The notes under the pieces were generated by a model. It saw only the letters and a program-made list of their open reading frames with translations. It had not been told where the DNA came from and did not search any database. DNA of 64,000 bases from JAEYKI01 sp036679405 (GTDB taxonomy: Bacteria; Bacillota; Clostridia; Christensenellales; Christensenellaceae), in the NCBI GenBank assembly GCA_036679405.1, contig JAVBVZ010000004.1, positions 62,001-126,000 on the forward strand, read 5' to 3'. Below are positions 53,266 through 61,558 of the stretch, one piece after another; position 1 is the first letter of the stretch, and every line of letters starts with the position of its first letter. The position numbers and the translations under genes were made by a program.

Positions 53266-54165
53266 ATGGGTTTTTTTGACAAATTAAAAGAGCGGGTGGG
53301 AAAGACCCGCAGTAATATATCCGACAAACTGAATACGGTAATTAAGAATTTTCGCAGGGTAGACGAAGAATTTTTTGAGGAACTCGAAGAAATATTAATT
53401 CTGTCTGATATGGGAATGGAAACGGCAGACAAGGTAATGGATGGTCTGCGGGAAGCGGTCCGTGAACAAAATATTAAAGATACAGAACAGATACGCGGCA
53501 TCCTTATTGATATTGTAAGCGGTATTATGGAGGCACAGCCGCTTGACCTTCGGTATCCGTGTGTGATGCTTTTGGTTGGGGTGAATGGCGTGGGCAAGAC
53601 TACGGCCATTGGAAAACTTTCGGCTTATTATCAGTCTAAGGGAGCCTCGGTGATGTTGGCGGCTGCGGATACGTTTCGGGCTGCCGCCTCTGAGCAGCTT
53701 TCAATTTGGGGGGAACGCACAGGTGTTCGCGTTATTAAATATGCAGAAGGCGCAGATCCTGCGGCCGTTGTTTTTGATGCGATTGATGCGGCAAAACATG
53801 CCAAAACAAATATCCTGATTGTGGATACCGCCGGACGGTTGCACAATAAAAAAAATCTGATGGCTGAGCTTGAAAAAATAGACAGGGTAATCAAAAACAG
53901 TTATCCCGAGGCCCAAAGGGAGACGTTTTTGGTTCTGGACGCAACAACTGGTCAAAATGCTATTTCTCAAGCAAAAGTGTTTGCCCAGGCGGTACCTGTT
54001 ACCGGAATTGTTTTGACTAAATTAGACGGCACTGCCAAGGGCGGCGTGGTTTGTGCAGTGAAGGAAACGGTAGGGGTTCCTGTCCGGTTTATTGGCGTAG
54101 GGGAAGGGATGGATGATCTGCAACCCTTTGACGCCCAAGAATTTGCGCGTGCAATCCTTGAATAA
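53266..54165 (+). CDS. ftsY: Signal recognition particle receptor FtsY
   Basis: SRP GTPase that receives ribosome-nascent chain-SRP complexes at the membrane. The 299-residue protein is the short form: helical N domain (about 1-90) and G domain with GVNGVGKTTAIGKL (G1), DTFRAAASEQL, DTAGRLHNK, TKLDGTAKGG. It lacks the acidic A domain of E. coli and probably binds the membrane through its first amphipathic helix. AGGAGAG precedes the ATG. Confidence 0.97.
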   Translation: MGFFDKLKERVGKTRSNISDKLNTVIKNFRRVDEEFFEELEEILILSDMGMETADKVMDGLREAVREQNIKDTEQIRGILIDIVSGIMEAQPLDLRYPCVMLLVGVNGVGKTTAIGKLSAYYQSKGASVMLAAADTFRAAASEQLSIWGERTGVRVIKYAEGADPAAVVFDAIDAAKHAKTNILIVDTAGRLHNKKNLMAELEKIDRVIKNSYPEAQRETFLVLDATTGQNAISQAKVFAQAVPVTGIVLTKLDGTAKGGVVCAVKETVGVPVRFIGVGEGMDDLQPFDAQEFARAILE

Positions 54166-54168
54166 TGC

Positions 54169-54197
54169 TTGACACAATGCAGTTCATCGGATATACT
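54169..54197 (+). promoter_or_regulatory. Promoter of ylxM-ffh
   Basis: TTGACA (54169-54174), a 17-base spacer and TATACT (54192-54197), right after the ftsY stop. Predicted transcription start is near 54204. Confidence 0.85.
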
Positions 54198-54201
54198 TCA
54201 T

Positions 54202-54231
54202 AAGGTGTAAAGTAAAAGTACTTTACACCTT
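54202..54231 (+). promoter_or_regulatory. Perfect 13-bp stem-loop at the 5' end of the ylxM-ffh transcript
   Basis: AAGGTGTAAAGTA (54202-54214) pairs with TACTTTACACCTT (54219-54231) around a 4-base AAAG loop. It starts at the predicted +1 of the promoter just upstream. It could stabilise the 5' end, act as an operator dyad, or terminate ftsY read-through (only GTTTAT follows). Confidence 0.7.
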
Positions 54232-54315
54232 GTTTATACTGTGGATTTTATACAAGCAGTGCTTGACGGCGGGAGAATGTTGCGGCCTGCAAAGGGCCTT
54301 GTTCGGAGCGGATGT

Positions 54316-54567
54316 ATGGGCTTTGAAAAAGATTTAAAATGGTCGCTGTACCTTGATGTTTACGGCGAAATGTTGACCGAAAGACAGTCAAAGCTTTTTG
54401 ATCTTTATTATAATGAGGATTGCTCGCTGGCTGAAATTGCGGAACAGCTTTGTATTAGCAGGCAGGGAGTGTTGGACGGGATCCGCCGGGCGCAGGAAAA
54501 GCTGATTGGGTTGGAGAAAAAGCTGGGGTTGGTCTCGCAGACTTTGGAGGAACATAATGGCGTTTGA
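54316..54567 (+). CDS. ylxM: YlxM-type SRP-associated HTH protein
   Basis: Small helix-turn-helix protein encoded before ffh in Bacillota and shown in streptococci to interact with SRP. From ATG 54316 it has 83 residues, with TERQSKLFDLYYNEDCSLAEIAEQ and SRQGVLDGIRRAQEKL matching the family. The 4-base GGAG stands 7 bases before this ATG. A GTG at 54241 would add 25 unconserved residues and lies near the hairpin, so it is not preferred. The end overlaps ffh by 11 bases. Confidence 0.9.
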   Translation: MGFEKDLKWSLYLDVYGEMLTERQSKLFDLYYNEDCSLAEIAEQLCISRQGVLDGIRRAQEKLIGLEKKLGLVSQTLEEHNGV

Positions 54568-55876
54568 AGGAATTGCCGAAAAACTTCAGAATGTATTTAA
54601 AAAATTAACCGGAAGAGGAAAACTTTCAGAAGCGGATATCCGTGCCGCTATGCGTGAAGTAAAGCTGGTATTGCTGGAGGCGGATGTGAATTTTACGGTT
54701 GTCAAACAGTTTATTAAAACTGTGTCCGATAAGGCAACCGGACAGGAGATATTAGACAGCCTGACTCCGGGCCAGCAGGTAATCAAAGTAGTTCGGGATG
54801 AAATGACTGAACTTCTTGGTGGCACGCTGGCAAATATCAAGATGGCTTCAAGTCCTCCGACCGTTATTATGATGATGGGTCTGCAGGGAGCGGGAAAAAC
54901 AACTTTCTGTGCAAAGTTAGCCCAGTATTACAAGAAAAAAGGCAAAACCCCGTTATTGGTAGCCTGCGATATTTACCGCCCGGCTGCCATCAAACAGTTG
55001 CATGTGGTTGGACAGCAGGCCGGTGTGGACGTTTTTGATATGGGTGTGGAAAAACTCGATAAGATTTATAAAGAAGCCCTCAAACAGGCGGAGGCAAACG
55101 GAAACGATATGATCATCGTAGATACGGCCGGACGCTTGCATATAGATGAAGAGATGATGGGAGAACTTAAGGCGCTTAAAAAAGCGGCTGATCCCACCGA
55201 GACTTTGCTCGTTTTGGATGCTATGACCGGTCAGGATGCCGTTACGGCAGCCGGCGCTTTTCACGAAGGCGTGGGCGTTGACGGTGTTGTCCTTACTAAA
55301 ATTGACGGCGACACCCGCGGCGGTGCCGCTATGTCTGTACGTGCGGTAACAGGCAAACCCATAAAGTTTGTGGGAATTGGAGAAAAGCTTTCGGATATAG
55401 AGCCCTTTTATCCGGACAGGATGGCTTCCCGCATTCTGGGTATGGGAGATGTGTTGACTTTGATTGAAAAGGCAGAGTCTGCTTTTGAAGAAAAGAAGAC
55501 GCGTGAGCTTCAAAAACGTATCAGCCGTGATCAGATGACCTTGGAAGATTTTCTGGATCAGATGGATCAGTTGCGGAAAATGGGCGATATGGGTGATATC
55601 CTGAAGATGTTGCCGGGAGGAAGCAAATTGTCCGGACTTTCTATTGATGAAAAACAACTGGCCCGGACAGAAGCTATTGTAAAATCCATGACATTGCAAG
55701 AAAGGCGTAATCCGGGAATCATCAACGGTTCGCGCAGAAAGCGGATTGCGGCTGGAAGCGGAACAAAGATACAGGATGTTAACCGTCTTTTATCGCAATT
55801 TGAACAAATGAAGAAAATGCTCAAATCTTTTTCGGGGAAAAGAGGTAAACGAGGAATGCTCAATATGCCGTTTTAA
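54557..55876 (+). CDS. ffh: Signal recognition particle protein Ffh
   Basis: SRP54 GTPase that binds 4.5S/6S RNA and signal peptides. The 439-residue protein has the NG domain (G1 GLQGAGKTTFCAKLA, CDIYRPAAIKQL, DTAGRLHIDEE, TKIDGDTRGGAAMS) and the methionine-rich M domain (about 305-439, with RIAAGSG and the C-terminal MLNMPF). ATG 54557 lies 6 bases after TTGGAGG and inside the ylxM end. The SRP RNA gene is not in this window. Confidence 0.97.
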   Translation: MAFEGIAEKLQNVFKKLTGRGKLSEADIRAAMREVKLVLLEADVNFTVVKQFIKTVSDKATGQEILDSLTPGQQVIKVVRDEMTELLGGTLANIKMASSPPTVIMMMGLQGAGKTTFCAKLAQYYKKKGKTPLLVACDIYRPAAIKQLHVVGQQAGVDVFDMGVEKLDKIYKEALKQAEANGNDMIIVDTAGRLHIDEEMMGELKALKKAADPTETLLVLDAMTGQDAVTAAGAFHEGVGVDGVVLTKIDGDTRGGAAMSVRAVTGKPIKFVGIGEKLSDIEPFYPDRMASRILGMGDVLTLIEKAESAFEEKKTRELQKRISRDQMTLEDFLDQMDQLRKMGDMGDILKMLPGGSKLSGLSIDEKQLARTEAIVKSMTLQERRNPGIINGSRRKRIAAGSGTKIQDVNRLLSQFEQMKKMLKSFSGKRGKRGMLNMPF

Positions 55877-55915
55877 CGGCTTAAATATGTAAAAATAAAA
55901 AGGAGAAATAAATTT

Positions 55916-56155
55916 ATGGCAGTAAAAATGAGATTGAAGAGACTGGGTTCCAAAAAGAATCCTTTTTACAGGATTGTGATTGCGGATGCCCGTGCGCCGA
56001 GAGACGGACGCTTTATTGAAGAAATCGGATATTACAATCCCTTAAGCAAAGAGCTGAAAATGGATAATGAAAAAGCGGCTAGTTGGATTTCCAAAGGCGT
56101 TCAGCCTACTGATACCGTCCGTGCCCTGCTTAAAAAAAGCGGAGCGATCGAATAG
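55916..56155 (+). CDS. rpsP: 30S ribosomal protein S16
   Basis: Small ribosomal protein needed for 30S assembly. The 79-residue protein begins AVKMRLKRLGSKKNPFYRIV and has the conserved DGRFIEEIGYYNP. AAAAGGAG precedes the ATG. It starts the conserved rpsP-khpA-rimM-trmD-rplS set. Confidence 0.98.
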   Translation: MAVKMRLKRLGSKKNPFYRIVIADARAPRDGRFIEEIGYYNPLSKELKMDNEKAASWISKGVQPTDTVRALLKKSGAIE

Positions 56156-56167
56156 GAGATAAACTTT

Positions 56168-56398
56168 ATGGTAGATTTGGTTAAATATATTGCGCAGGCG
56201 TTGGTAGATACCCCTGAAGAAGTACGGGTATCTCAGCGTGAAGAAGAGGATGCCTATGTGATCGAACTTACGGTGGCACCGGACGATATGGGAAAGGTGA
56301 TTGGAAAACAAGGCCGCATTGCAAAAGCCATTCGTACGGTTGTAAAAGCGGCTTCGTCAAAATCCGATAAAAAATATATCGTAGATATTGTGGATTAA
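56168..56398 (+). CDS. khpA: KhpA, KH-domain RNA-binding protein
   Basis: The 76-residue protein is a single KH domain with the GKQGRIAKAIRTVVKAA loop (GxxG type). In streptococci KhpA pairs with KhpB/EloR and binds many RNAs, with effects on cell elongation. It starts 12 bases after rpsP and ends one base before the rimM start. Confidence 0.95.
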   Translation: MVDLVKYIAQALVDTPEEVRVSQREEEDAYVIELTVAPDDMGKVIGKQGRIAKAIRTVVKAASSKSDKKYIVDIVD

Positions 56399-56399
56399 A

Positions 56400-56927
56400 G
56401 TGAAAAAAGAGTACTTTGAGCTGGGACGCGTACTAAAGCCGCAGGGAATACGCGGTGAAGTGAAAATAGATGCATACACCGACGATATGGGGAGATTTGA
56501 TTATCTTGCCCATGTGTATATCCAAAAAGATGGCGAGATGCAAAAAATAACGGTACAGGCTAAGCGGACGGATGCTTCGTTTGCCTACCTTAAGCTTGAA
56601 GGAATTAATGACCGGGATGCGGCTGAAGCCCTTCGGGGAACAATTTTTTATATAGACCGTAAGAACGCGGCAAAATTGCCCGAAGGAAGACACTATATCG
56701 AAGATATGATCGGCCTTTCTGTCGTGGATACCAAAGGAAAGGAACTTGGAAAGCTTGCTGAGATTATAACAACCGGGGCGGCGGATGTTTTTCGCGTAAC
56801 CGGTGAAAAAGCCACTTTGCTATTTCCTTCCGTTCCTCATGTGGTGCTCCATACAGATGTGGAAGCCGGCACAATACTGGTAGACGAAAAAAGTCTGCAA
56901 GAGGTTTGTGTATATGATGATATTTAA
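56400..56927 (+). CDS. rimM: 16S rRNA processing protein RimM
   Basis: Assists maturation of the 30S head by binding S19. The 175-residue protein has the N-terminal RimM domain (FELGRVLKPQGIRGEVKI) and a C-terminal PRC barrel (HYIEDMIGLSVVDTKGKELG). GTG 56400 gives the N-terminus MKKEYFELG, normal for the family; the ribosome binding site is weak and translation may be coupled to khpA, whose stop is one base upstream. Confidence 0.95.
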   Translation: MKKEYFELGRVLKPQGIRGEVKIDAYTDDMGRFDYLAHVYIQKDGEMQKITVQAKRTDASFAYLKLEGINDRDAAEALRGTIFYIDRKNAAKLPEGRHYIEDMIGLSVVDTKGKELGKLAEIITTGAADVFRVTGEKATLLFPSVPHVVLHTDVEAGTILVDEKSLQEVCVYDDI

Positions 56928-57669
56928 TTGTCTAACGCTGTTTCCGGAAATGTTTTCGGGATTTGTCGGTACCAGCCTTTGCGCCCGTGCGATTCAAAGT
57001 GAAATTATCGAGATCAATTTGGTTGATTACCGGAGATATACAATGGATAAGCACAGACGTGTGGACGATTATCCGTTTGGCGGAGGCGCAGGCATGCTGA
57101 TTGCACCTCAGCCGGTCTTTGACTGTTTCGACGACTTGAAAAAACGTTATGAAGGCCGAAAAACAATGAATATTTATATGTCGGCCGCCGGACGGACTTT
57201 TGACCAGAAAATGGCCAAAGAACTTTCCCGGTTTGAAGTTTTGAATGTACTGTGCGGCCACTATGAAGGTGTGGATCAGCGAATTATCGATGAATGTATT
57301 GATGAAGAAATCTCTATAGGCGATTATGTATTGACTGGTGGAGAAATACCGGCCATGGTGCTGATGGACTCGGTAATGCGTTTTGCAGGCGTGCTGGGAA
57401 GCGATCAGGCACATGCGGAAGAATCACATTATGATGGCTTGCTGGAGTATCCGCAGTATACCCGGCCGGCGGATTTTCGTGGGCGAAAGGTACCGGAAGT
57501 TCTGATATCCGGACATCACGCCAATATTGCAGGCTGGCAGCGGGAAATGTCTCTTTTGAAAACAGCGCTTGTGCGCCCGGACCTGTTGAAAAAGGTATCC
57601 CTTTCAGACGCGGACAGGGAGATCTTGAAAAAAAATAAAATCGACCTTGATTTCAAGGAAGGTTTATGA
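56914..57669 (+). CDS. trmD: tRNA (guanine-N1)-methyltransferase
   Basis: SPOUT-fold enzyme making m1G37 in tRNAs, which prevents +1 frameshifts. The 251-residue protein has NCLTLFPEMFSGF, PFGGGAGML, the knot region LCGHYEGVDQRIID and IGDYVLTGGEIPAMVLMD. ATG 56914 is 9 bases after GAGG; GTG 56908 is too close. It overlaps rimM by 14 bases. Confidence 0.97.
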   Translation: MMIFNCLTLFPEMFSGFVGTSLCARAIQSEIIEINLVDYRRYTMDKHRRVDDYPFGGGAGMLIAPQPVFDCFDDLKKRYEGRKTMNIYMSAAGRTFDQKMAKELSRFEVLNVLCGHYEGVDQRIIDECIDEEISIGDYVLTGGEIPAMVLMDSVMRFAGVLGSDQAHAEESHYDGLLEYPQYTRPADFRGRKVPEVLISGHHANIAGWQREMSLLKTALVRPDLLKKVSLSDADREILKKNKIDLDFKEGL

Positions 57670-57675
57670 TAAAAT
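57647..57675 (+). promoter_or_regulatory. Possible internal promoter for rplS inside the trmD end
   Basis: TTGATT (57647-57652), 17 bases and TAAAAT (57670-57675) span the trmD stop. It would yield a separate rplS transcript with a leader of about 75 bases. Confidence 0.35.
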
Positions 57676-57704
57676 TTCTGTTGTTTGTAATACGGATGGT
57701 CCGC

Positions 57705-57721
57705 TGCCTGGAAAGCAGGCA
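57705..57721 (+). promoter_or_regulatory. Hairpin in the rplS leader
   Basis: TGCCTG (57705-57710) pairs with CAGGCA (57716-57721) around a GAAAG loop, in the 86-base gap between trmD and rplS. It could be part of an L19 autoregulatory leader, known in other Bacillota; no conserved consensus was checked. Confidence 0.4.
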
Positions 57722-57755
57722 TGAACGTCTTTGGGGGAAGGAGGCTTGAAACCAA

Positions 57756-58097
57756 ATGAATGATATTATTAAAGCCGTTGAAAAAGAACAATTGAAAACC
57801 GATATTCCGGTAATGAAAATCGGTGATACGCTGAAAGTTCATGTAAAAGTTATTGAAGGCACAAGGGAAAGAATCCAGATCTTTGAAGGATATTTGATTG
57901 CACGTAAAGGCGGCGGTCTTTCAGAAACGATCACGGTTCGACGTGTTTCCTACGGTATTGGAGTGGAGCGGGTTTTCCCGGTACATTCGCCGCGCATTGC
58001 AAAAATCGAAGTTGTGCGGTCCGGTCGGGTCCGCAGGGCGAAGTTGTACTATTTGAGAGACAGAGTCGGCAAATCGGCAAGAATTAAAGAAAAATAG
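57756..58097 (+). CDS. rplS: 50S ribosomal protein L19
   Basis: Ribosomal protein at the 30S-50S interface. The 113-residue protein has the family sequence IGDTLKVHVKVIEGTRERIQIFEG and FPVHSPRIAKIEVVRSGRVRRAKLYYLR. AAGGAGG lies 11 bases before the ATG. A strong terminator follows. Confidence 0.98.
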   Translation: MNDIIKAVEKEQLKTDIPVMKIGDTLKVHVKVIEGTRERIQIFEGYLIARKGGGLSETITVRRVSYGIGVERVFPVHSPRIAKIEVVRSGRVRRAKLYYLRDRVGKSARIKEK

Positions 58098-58126
58098 AAA
58101 AAAAGGGGCTTTAAAGCCCCTTTTTT
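58098..58126 (+). terminator. Intrinsic terminator of the rpsP-rplS operon
   Basis: GGGGCTT/AAGCCCC (58105-58120) flanked by A6 and T6 directly after the rplS stop. Being symmetric, it would also work on the other strand. The rest of the gap to 58247 holds no evident gene. Confidence 0.93.
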
Positions 58127-58247
58127 ACTGAAATAAATCCTTTATATTTTTGGCCTTTGTCCGTTTGCGCTAATAGCACAAGGATGGAGGCTATCATCGT
58201 AGCAATATTTTTAGGAGAAAACAAGAGCAAGGAAGCGGAGTATACAA

Positions 58248-59087
58248 ATGGATATTCAATGGTATCCCGGACATATGCAAAAAGCCAAACGGAAGCTTTC
58301 GGAACAGTTGAAGCTGATAGATGTGGTGATTGAAGTACTTGACGCCCGGTTGCCCGAAGGTACGAGAAATCCGGATTTTGATGAACTCTTTTCCGGAAAA
58401 AAGCGCTTTTTTATTTTAAACAAATCAGATTTGGCTGACCCATCGGTTACAAAAAAATGGCTTGCCTATTATACGGGAAAGGGAATTCCCTGCGCCCAGT
58501 TTTCCGCTGTATCATCCGACCCGCTACCCTTGACGGATGCAATTTTATCGGTAGCTGCCGAAATGGTGGAGAGATGGCGGGAAAAAGGTGTCAATAAAAC
58601 AGTGCGTGCAATGGTAGCAGGAATTCCAAATGTTGGGAAGTCGGCTGTTTTAAACAGGCTGTCTCAGTCAAAGAAAATGAAAGAAGGCAATAAACCGGGT
58701 GTAACCCGCGGCCTGCAGTGGGCGAGAATCAGCCCATATTTTGAGGTGATGGATACGCCGGGAATTTTGATGCCTAAAATAGAAAACGAGCAAACGGCCG
58801 CTAAAATTGCGGCAATCGGCTCTATTCGGCAGGAGATTCTTGATATTGAAAGCCTTGCCTTTTATTTGATACAAGTATTAACAAAAAGTTCACCCAATCT
58901 TCTTGAAAAGAGGTATAATTTAGATAGTATTGATCCAGACGCATATGAAGTTTTAAAGGAAATCTGTAAAAAAAGAGGATTTCTGATGAAAGGCGGAGAA
59001 TTCGACACCGAGAGGGGAGCAAAGGTCGTGCTGGATGAATTTAAAAACGGAAAGATTGGAAGGGTTTCCCTGGAGGAACCCGGATGA
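58248..59087 (+). CDS. rbgA: Ribosome biogenesis GTPase RbgA (YlqF)
   Basis: Circularly permuted GTPase for late 50S assembly. The 279-residue protein begins DIQWYPGHMQKAKRKL, has the permuted order G4 (NKSD, about 60), G1 (GIPNVGKSAVLNRL), G2/G3 (PGVTRG, DTPGIL) and a C-terminal ANTAR-like helical domain. GGAAGCGGAG precedes the ATG. It overlaps rnhB by 4 bases. Confidence 0.96.
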   Translation: MDIQWYPGHMQKAKRKLSEQLKLIDVVIEVLDARLPEGTRNPDFDELFSGKKRFFILNKSDLADPSVTKKWLAYYTGKGIPCAQFSAVSSDPLPLTDAILSVAAEMVERWREKGVNKTVRAMVAGIPNVGKSAVLNRLSQSKKMKEGNKPGVTRGLQWARISPYFEVMDTPGILMPKIENEQTAAKIAAIGSIRQEILDIESLAFYLIQVLTKSSPNLLEKRYNLDSIDPDAYEVLKEICKKRGFLMKGGEFDTERGAKVVLDEFKNGKIGRVSLEEPG

Positions 59088-59728
59088 ACAAGGCGGAAAA
59101 ACAACAGGAGCTTTTAGGCAAGCTGATCCAAGCGGAGACAGAGTGTCGCAAAAGAGGCTATCAGTTGATTGCAGGTGCCGATGAGGCGGGCAGAGGCCCT
59201 CTTGCCGGGCCGGTGGTCGCAGCCTGCGTTATGCTCCCGGAGCATGCCTTAATTCCCGGTGTGAACGATTCGAAAAAATTATCTGAGGCAAAGCGCGAAG
59301 AGCTTTACGAAAAGATTACAGATTCTGCGCTCGCATATGGAGTTGGAATTGTGGAGCAGGATGTAATTGACCAGATCAATATTTTATGCGCGACCCGGCT
59401 GGCTTTCAAAAAGGCGGTTGAATCCATGCAGGTCACGCCGGATTATCTTTATACGGATATGATAGACCGTCTTGATGTGGCCTGTCCATGGACACCCGTA
59501 AAAAAAGGGGATGCAACCGTTTATTGTATAGCGGCGGCATCTATTGTGGCCAAGGTTACACGGGACCGGATTATGCGTACTTATGATGCGGTATATCCTG
59601 CATACGGGTTTGCGCGGCATAAGGGCTATGGAACGCAAATGCATATAAATGCAATAAGGGAGCATGGACTCACACCGTTGCACAGGCGTTCTTTTATAAA
59701 GAATATAGTAGTGGGGCCTGCCGAATGA
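59084..59728 (+). CDS. rnhB: Ribonuclease HII
   Basis: Removes ribonucleotides from RNA-DNA hybrids. The 214-residue protein has the catalytic block AGADEAGRGPLAGPVVAA (Asp and Glu), VNDSKKLSEAKRE, YTDMIDRLD and the second Asp region AASIVAKVTRD. It sits in an rbgA-rnhB-yraN run with 4-base overlaps on both sides, indicating coupled translation. Confidence 0.96.
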   Translation: MNKAEKQQELLGKLIQAETECRKRGYQLIAGADEAGRGPLAGPVVAACVMLPEHALIPGVNDSKKLSEAKREELYEKITDSALAYGVGIVEQDVIDQINILCATRLAFKKAVESMQVTPDYLYTDMIDRLDVACPWTPVKKGDATVYCIAAASIVAKVTRDRIMRTYDAVYPAYGFARHKGYGTQMHINAIREHGLTPLHRRSFIKNIVVGPAE

Positions 59729-60081
59729 AACGTCAGGACACAGGTAAACTCGGTGAAGATTTTGTTTGCAGATATCTCAAAAAAAGCGGATTTAAAATCT
59801 GGGAACGCAACTTTAGGACCCGGTTTGGCGAAATTGACATTATTGCATCAAAAAAGGGCATCACCGTTTTTGTAGAAGTGAAAACAAGAAGTACAGAACT
59901 GTTTGGCTCCCCAGCTGAATCGGTAGGCAGAGAAAAGCAAAAAGCTATTATCTTGGCGGCGCAGGAATTTATTCTTCAAAAAAATATTGCGAATGCGGAC
60001 TTTTCTTTTGATGTTGCCGAGGTTTTTTTGAAAAATGGAGAACCGGCGATCCATTATATAGAAAACGCATTTACTGAATGA
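59725..60081 (+). CDS. YraN family (UPF0102) nuclease-fold protein
   Basis: The 118-residue protein has a restriction-endonuclease-like fold with the motif FGEIDIIASKKG then FVEVKTR (E-x-D ... E-x-K), so catalytic residues are present; its biological substrate is unknown. It overlaps rnhB by 4 bases. It is normally found close to rnhB or comM, as here. Confidence 0.93.
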   Translation: MKRQDTGKLGEDFVCRYLKKSGFKIWERNFRTRFGEIDIIASKKGITVFVEVKTRSTELFGSPAESVGREKQKAIILAAQEFILQKNIANADFSFDVAEVFLKNGEPAIHYIENAFTE

Positions 60082-60088
60082 GAAACGC

Positions 60089-61558
60089 ATGAAAGAAAAT
60101 AATGTTTTGCCTGATAGGTTGCCCCAAAATTCAATATTTTTTGAAGTGTCTTTATATGGACTGATTGCTTTTGTATCCGTTATAATGATGGCTGCGGCTT
60201 TTTCCAACGCTTATGCGGCTGTTTTGGCTGCCGGAGGTTCCGTATTTTTGTTGGGGGCATATGCTCTGTATATTTATAACCGGAACAGGCAAATTCCGAT
60301 TGTTACGCCGGGCCAGATGGCGGGCGTCCTTGTTTTCGCAGGTATCTTGGTAAGGCTGGTGCTGGCTGCGGGCATCTACGGATATGTTTCGGATGTCGAA
60401 TGTTTTACCGGATGGTCGTATTTTGCATATAACGGTGGATTGGACCACTTTTATACCAGTGGCTTTTTTGCGGATTATCCGCCCTTATATATGTACGTTT
60501 TGTATTTTTTAGGACTGCTACAGGATGTTTTTGCGATTTCGGCGAATGTCTTTTTGATCAAGCTGCCTGCAATTGTAGGCGATATCCTTTTGGCTTTTGT
60601 GCTTTATAAGGCTGCCCAAAAAAGGCTTAACAGAACTCAGGCGATTTTTGTTTTTATGTGCATTCTTTTAAACGGTGCGCTTATTGTAAATTCGGCGGCA
60701 TGGGGGCAAATAGATGTTTTGTTTGTTCTTTTGGCGCTTATATGTGTATACTTTTTGATGATCAAAAAGTATACCTTGTCGGTAGTTTTTTTCATATTGA
60801 CACTTTTGTTGAAAGTACAGGCTGTTTTGCTTGCGCCATTGTTTATTTTTGTGTTTGCAAGAGGGATCTTTGTGAAAAAGAGCAGACAAGAAACATTGGT
60901 CGGTTTTTTGGTTGGCTTGGCGGTTGGTGTTGGGGTAGGGCTGCTGTTGATTTTGCCTTTTACGGGCGGGCGGCCCCTCTCATGGATTTTTGATCTGTAT
61001 TTGAACAGCCTCGGCGGATATAGTTATGTGTCGGTGAATGCCTTTAACCTGTACGGACTTTTGGGTCTGAACTGGATGCCCCTTGAAACAACGTTTTTAG
61101 GCGTGCCTTTTAACATTTGGGGGATAATAGGCGTAGCGGCTGTATGCGGTTATGGGGCTTTTTTATACCGTATGGATTCAAGGGGAGGCAATCTATTTAA
61201 TATTTCGGCGTTTATTACGCTGGGAGTTTATATGTTTGCGTCTAGCATGCACGAACGTTATTCGTTTGCTGCGCCCGTATTTTTGCTGACCGCATATGTT
61301 CTTTTGAAAAACAGGAAATTGTTTTATGCGTTTTTGCTAACGTCCGGAACGGTTTTAATCAATGAATGCGTCGCGCTTGCATATTACAATTTGTTGATTC
61401 CTTATGAAATTATGGCATGGATTTCCGTATTTAATATTATTGCTTTTGTATATACGGTAATTGTTGTTACCCGAAGCTCTCTTAACTATCATAACAATGA
61501 AGGTAAAAGGTTGGTGGCAAATGAAAAAGAGAAGATGTCAGCACACGCCGCGGCATGA
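60089..61558 (+). CDS. GT-C fold membrane glycosyltransferase (GT87/DUF2029-like)
   Basis: The 489-residue protein has about 11-12 transmembrane helices. The first extracytoplasmic loop has the GT-C acid motif VSDVECFTGWSYFAYNGGLDHFY followed by DYPPLYMYV, typical of transferases that use polyprenyl-phosphate sugars. NSAAWGQIDVLFVLL is another family block. Sugar and acceptor are unknown. The ribosome binding site is weak, and the start follows yraN by 8 bases, so coupling is likely. It overlaps the next transferase gene by 38 bases. Confidence 0.85.
   Translation: MKENNVLPDRLPQNSIFFEVSLYGLIAFVSVIMMAAAFSNAYAAVLAAGGSVFLLGAYALYIYNRNRQIPIVTPGQMAGVLVFAGILVRLVLAAGIYGYVSDVECFTGWSYFAYNGGLDHFYTSGFFADYPPLYMYVLYFLGLLQDVFAISANVFLIKLPAIVGDILLAFVLYKAAQKRLNRTQAIFVFMCILLNGALIVNSAAWGQIDVLFVLLALICVYFLMIKKYTLSVVFFILTLLLKVQAVLLAPLFIFVFARGIFVKKSRQETLVGFLVGLAVGVGVGLLLILPFTGGRPLSWIFDLYLNSLGGYSYVSVNAFNLYGLLGLNWMPLETTFLGVPFNIWGIIGVAAVCGYGAFLYRMDSRGGNLFNISAFITLGVYMFASSMHERYSFAAPVFLLTAYVLLKNRKLFYAFLLTSGTVLINECVALAYYNLLIPYEIMAWISVFNIIAFVYTVIVVTRSSLNYHNNEGKRLVANEKEKMSAHAAA

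Noticed and set aside
54166..54240. SRP RNA gene near ffh
   Set aside because: The gap is taken by a promoter and a hairpin of 30 bases; no GGAA-tetraloop SRP fold is present.
58127..58247. Small ORF from ATG about 58184 before rbgA
   Set aside because: It runs out of frame into rbgA, has no recognisable protein pattern and no conserved length; probably chance.
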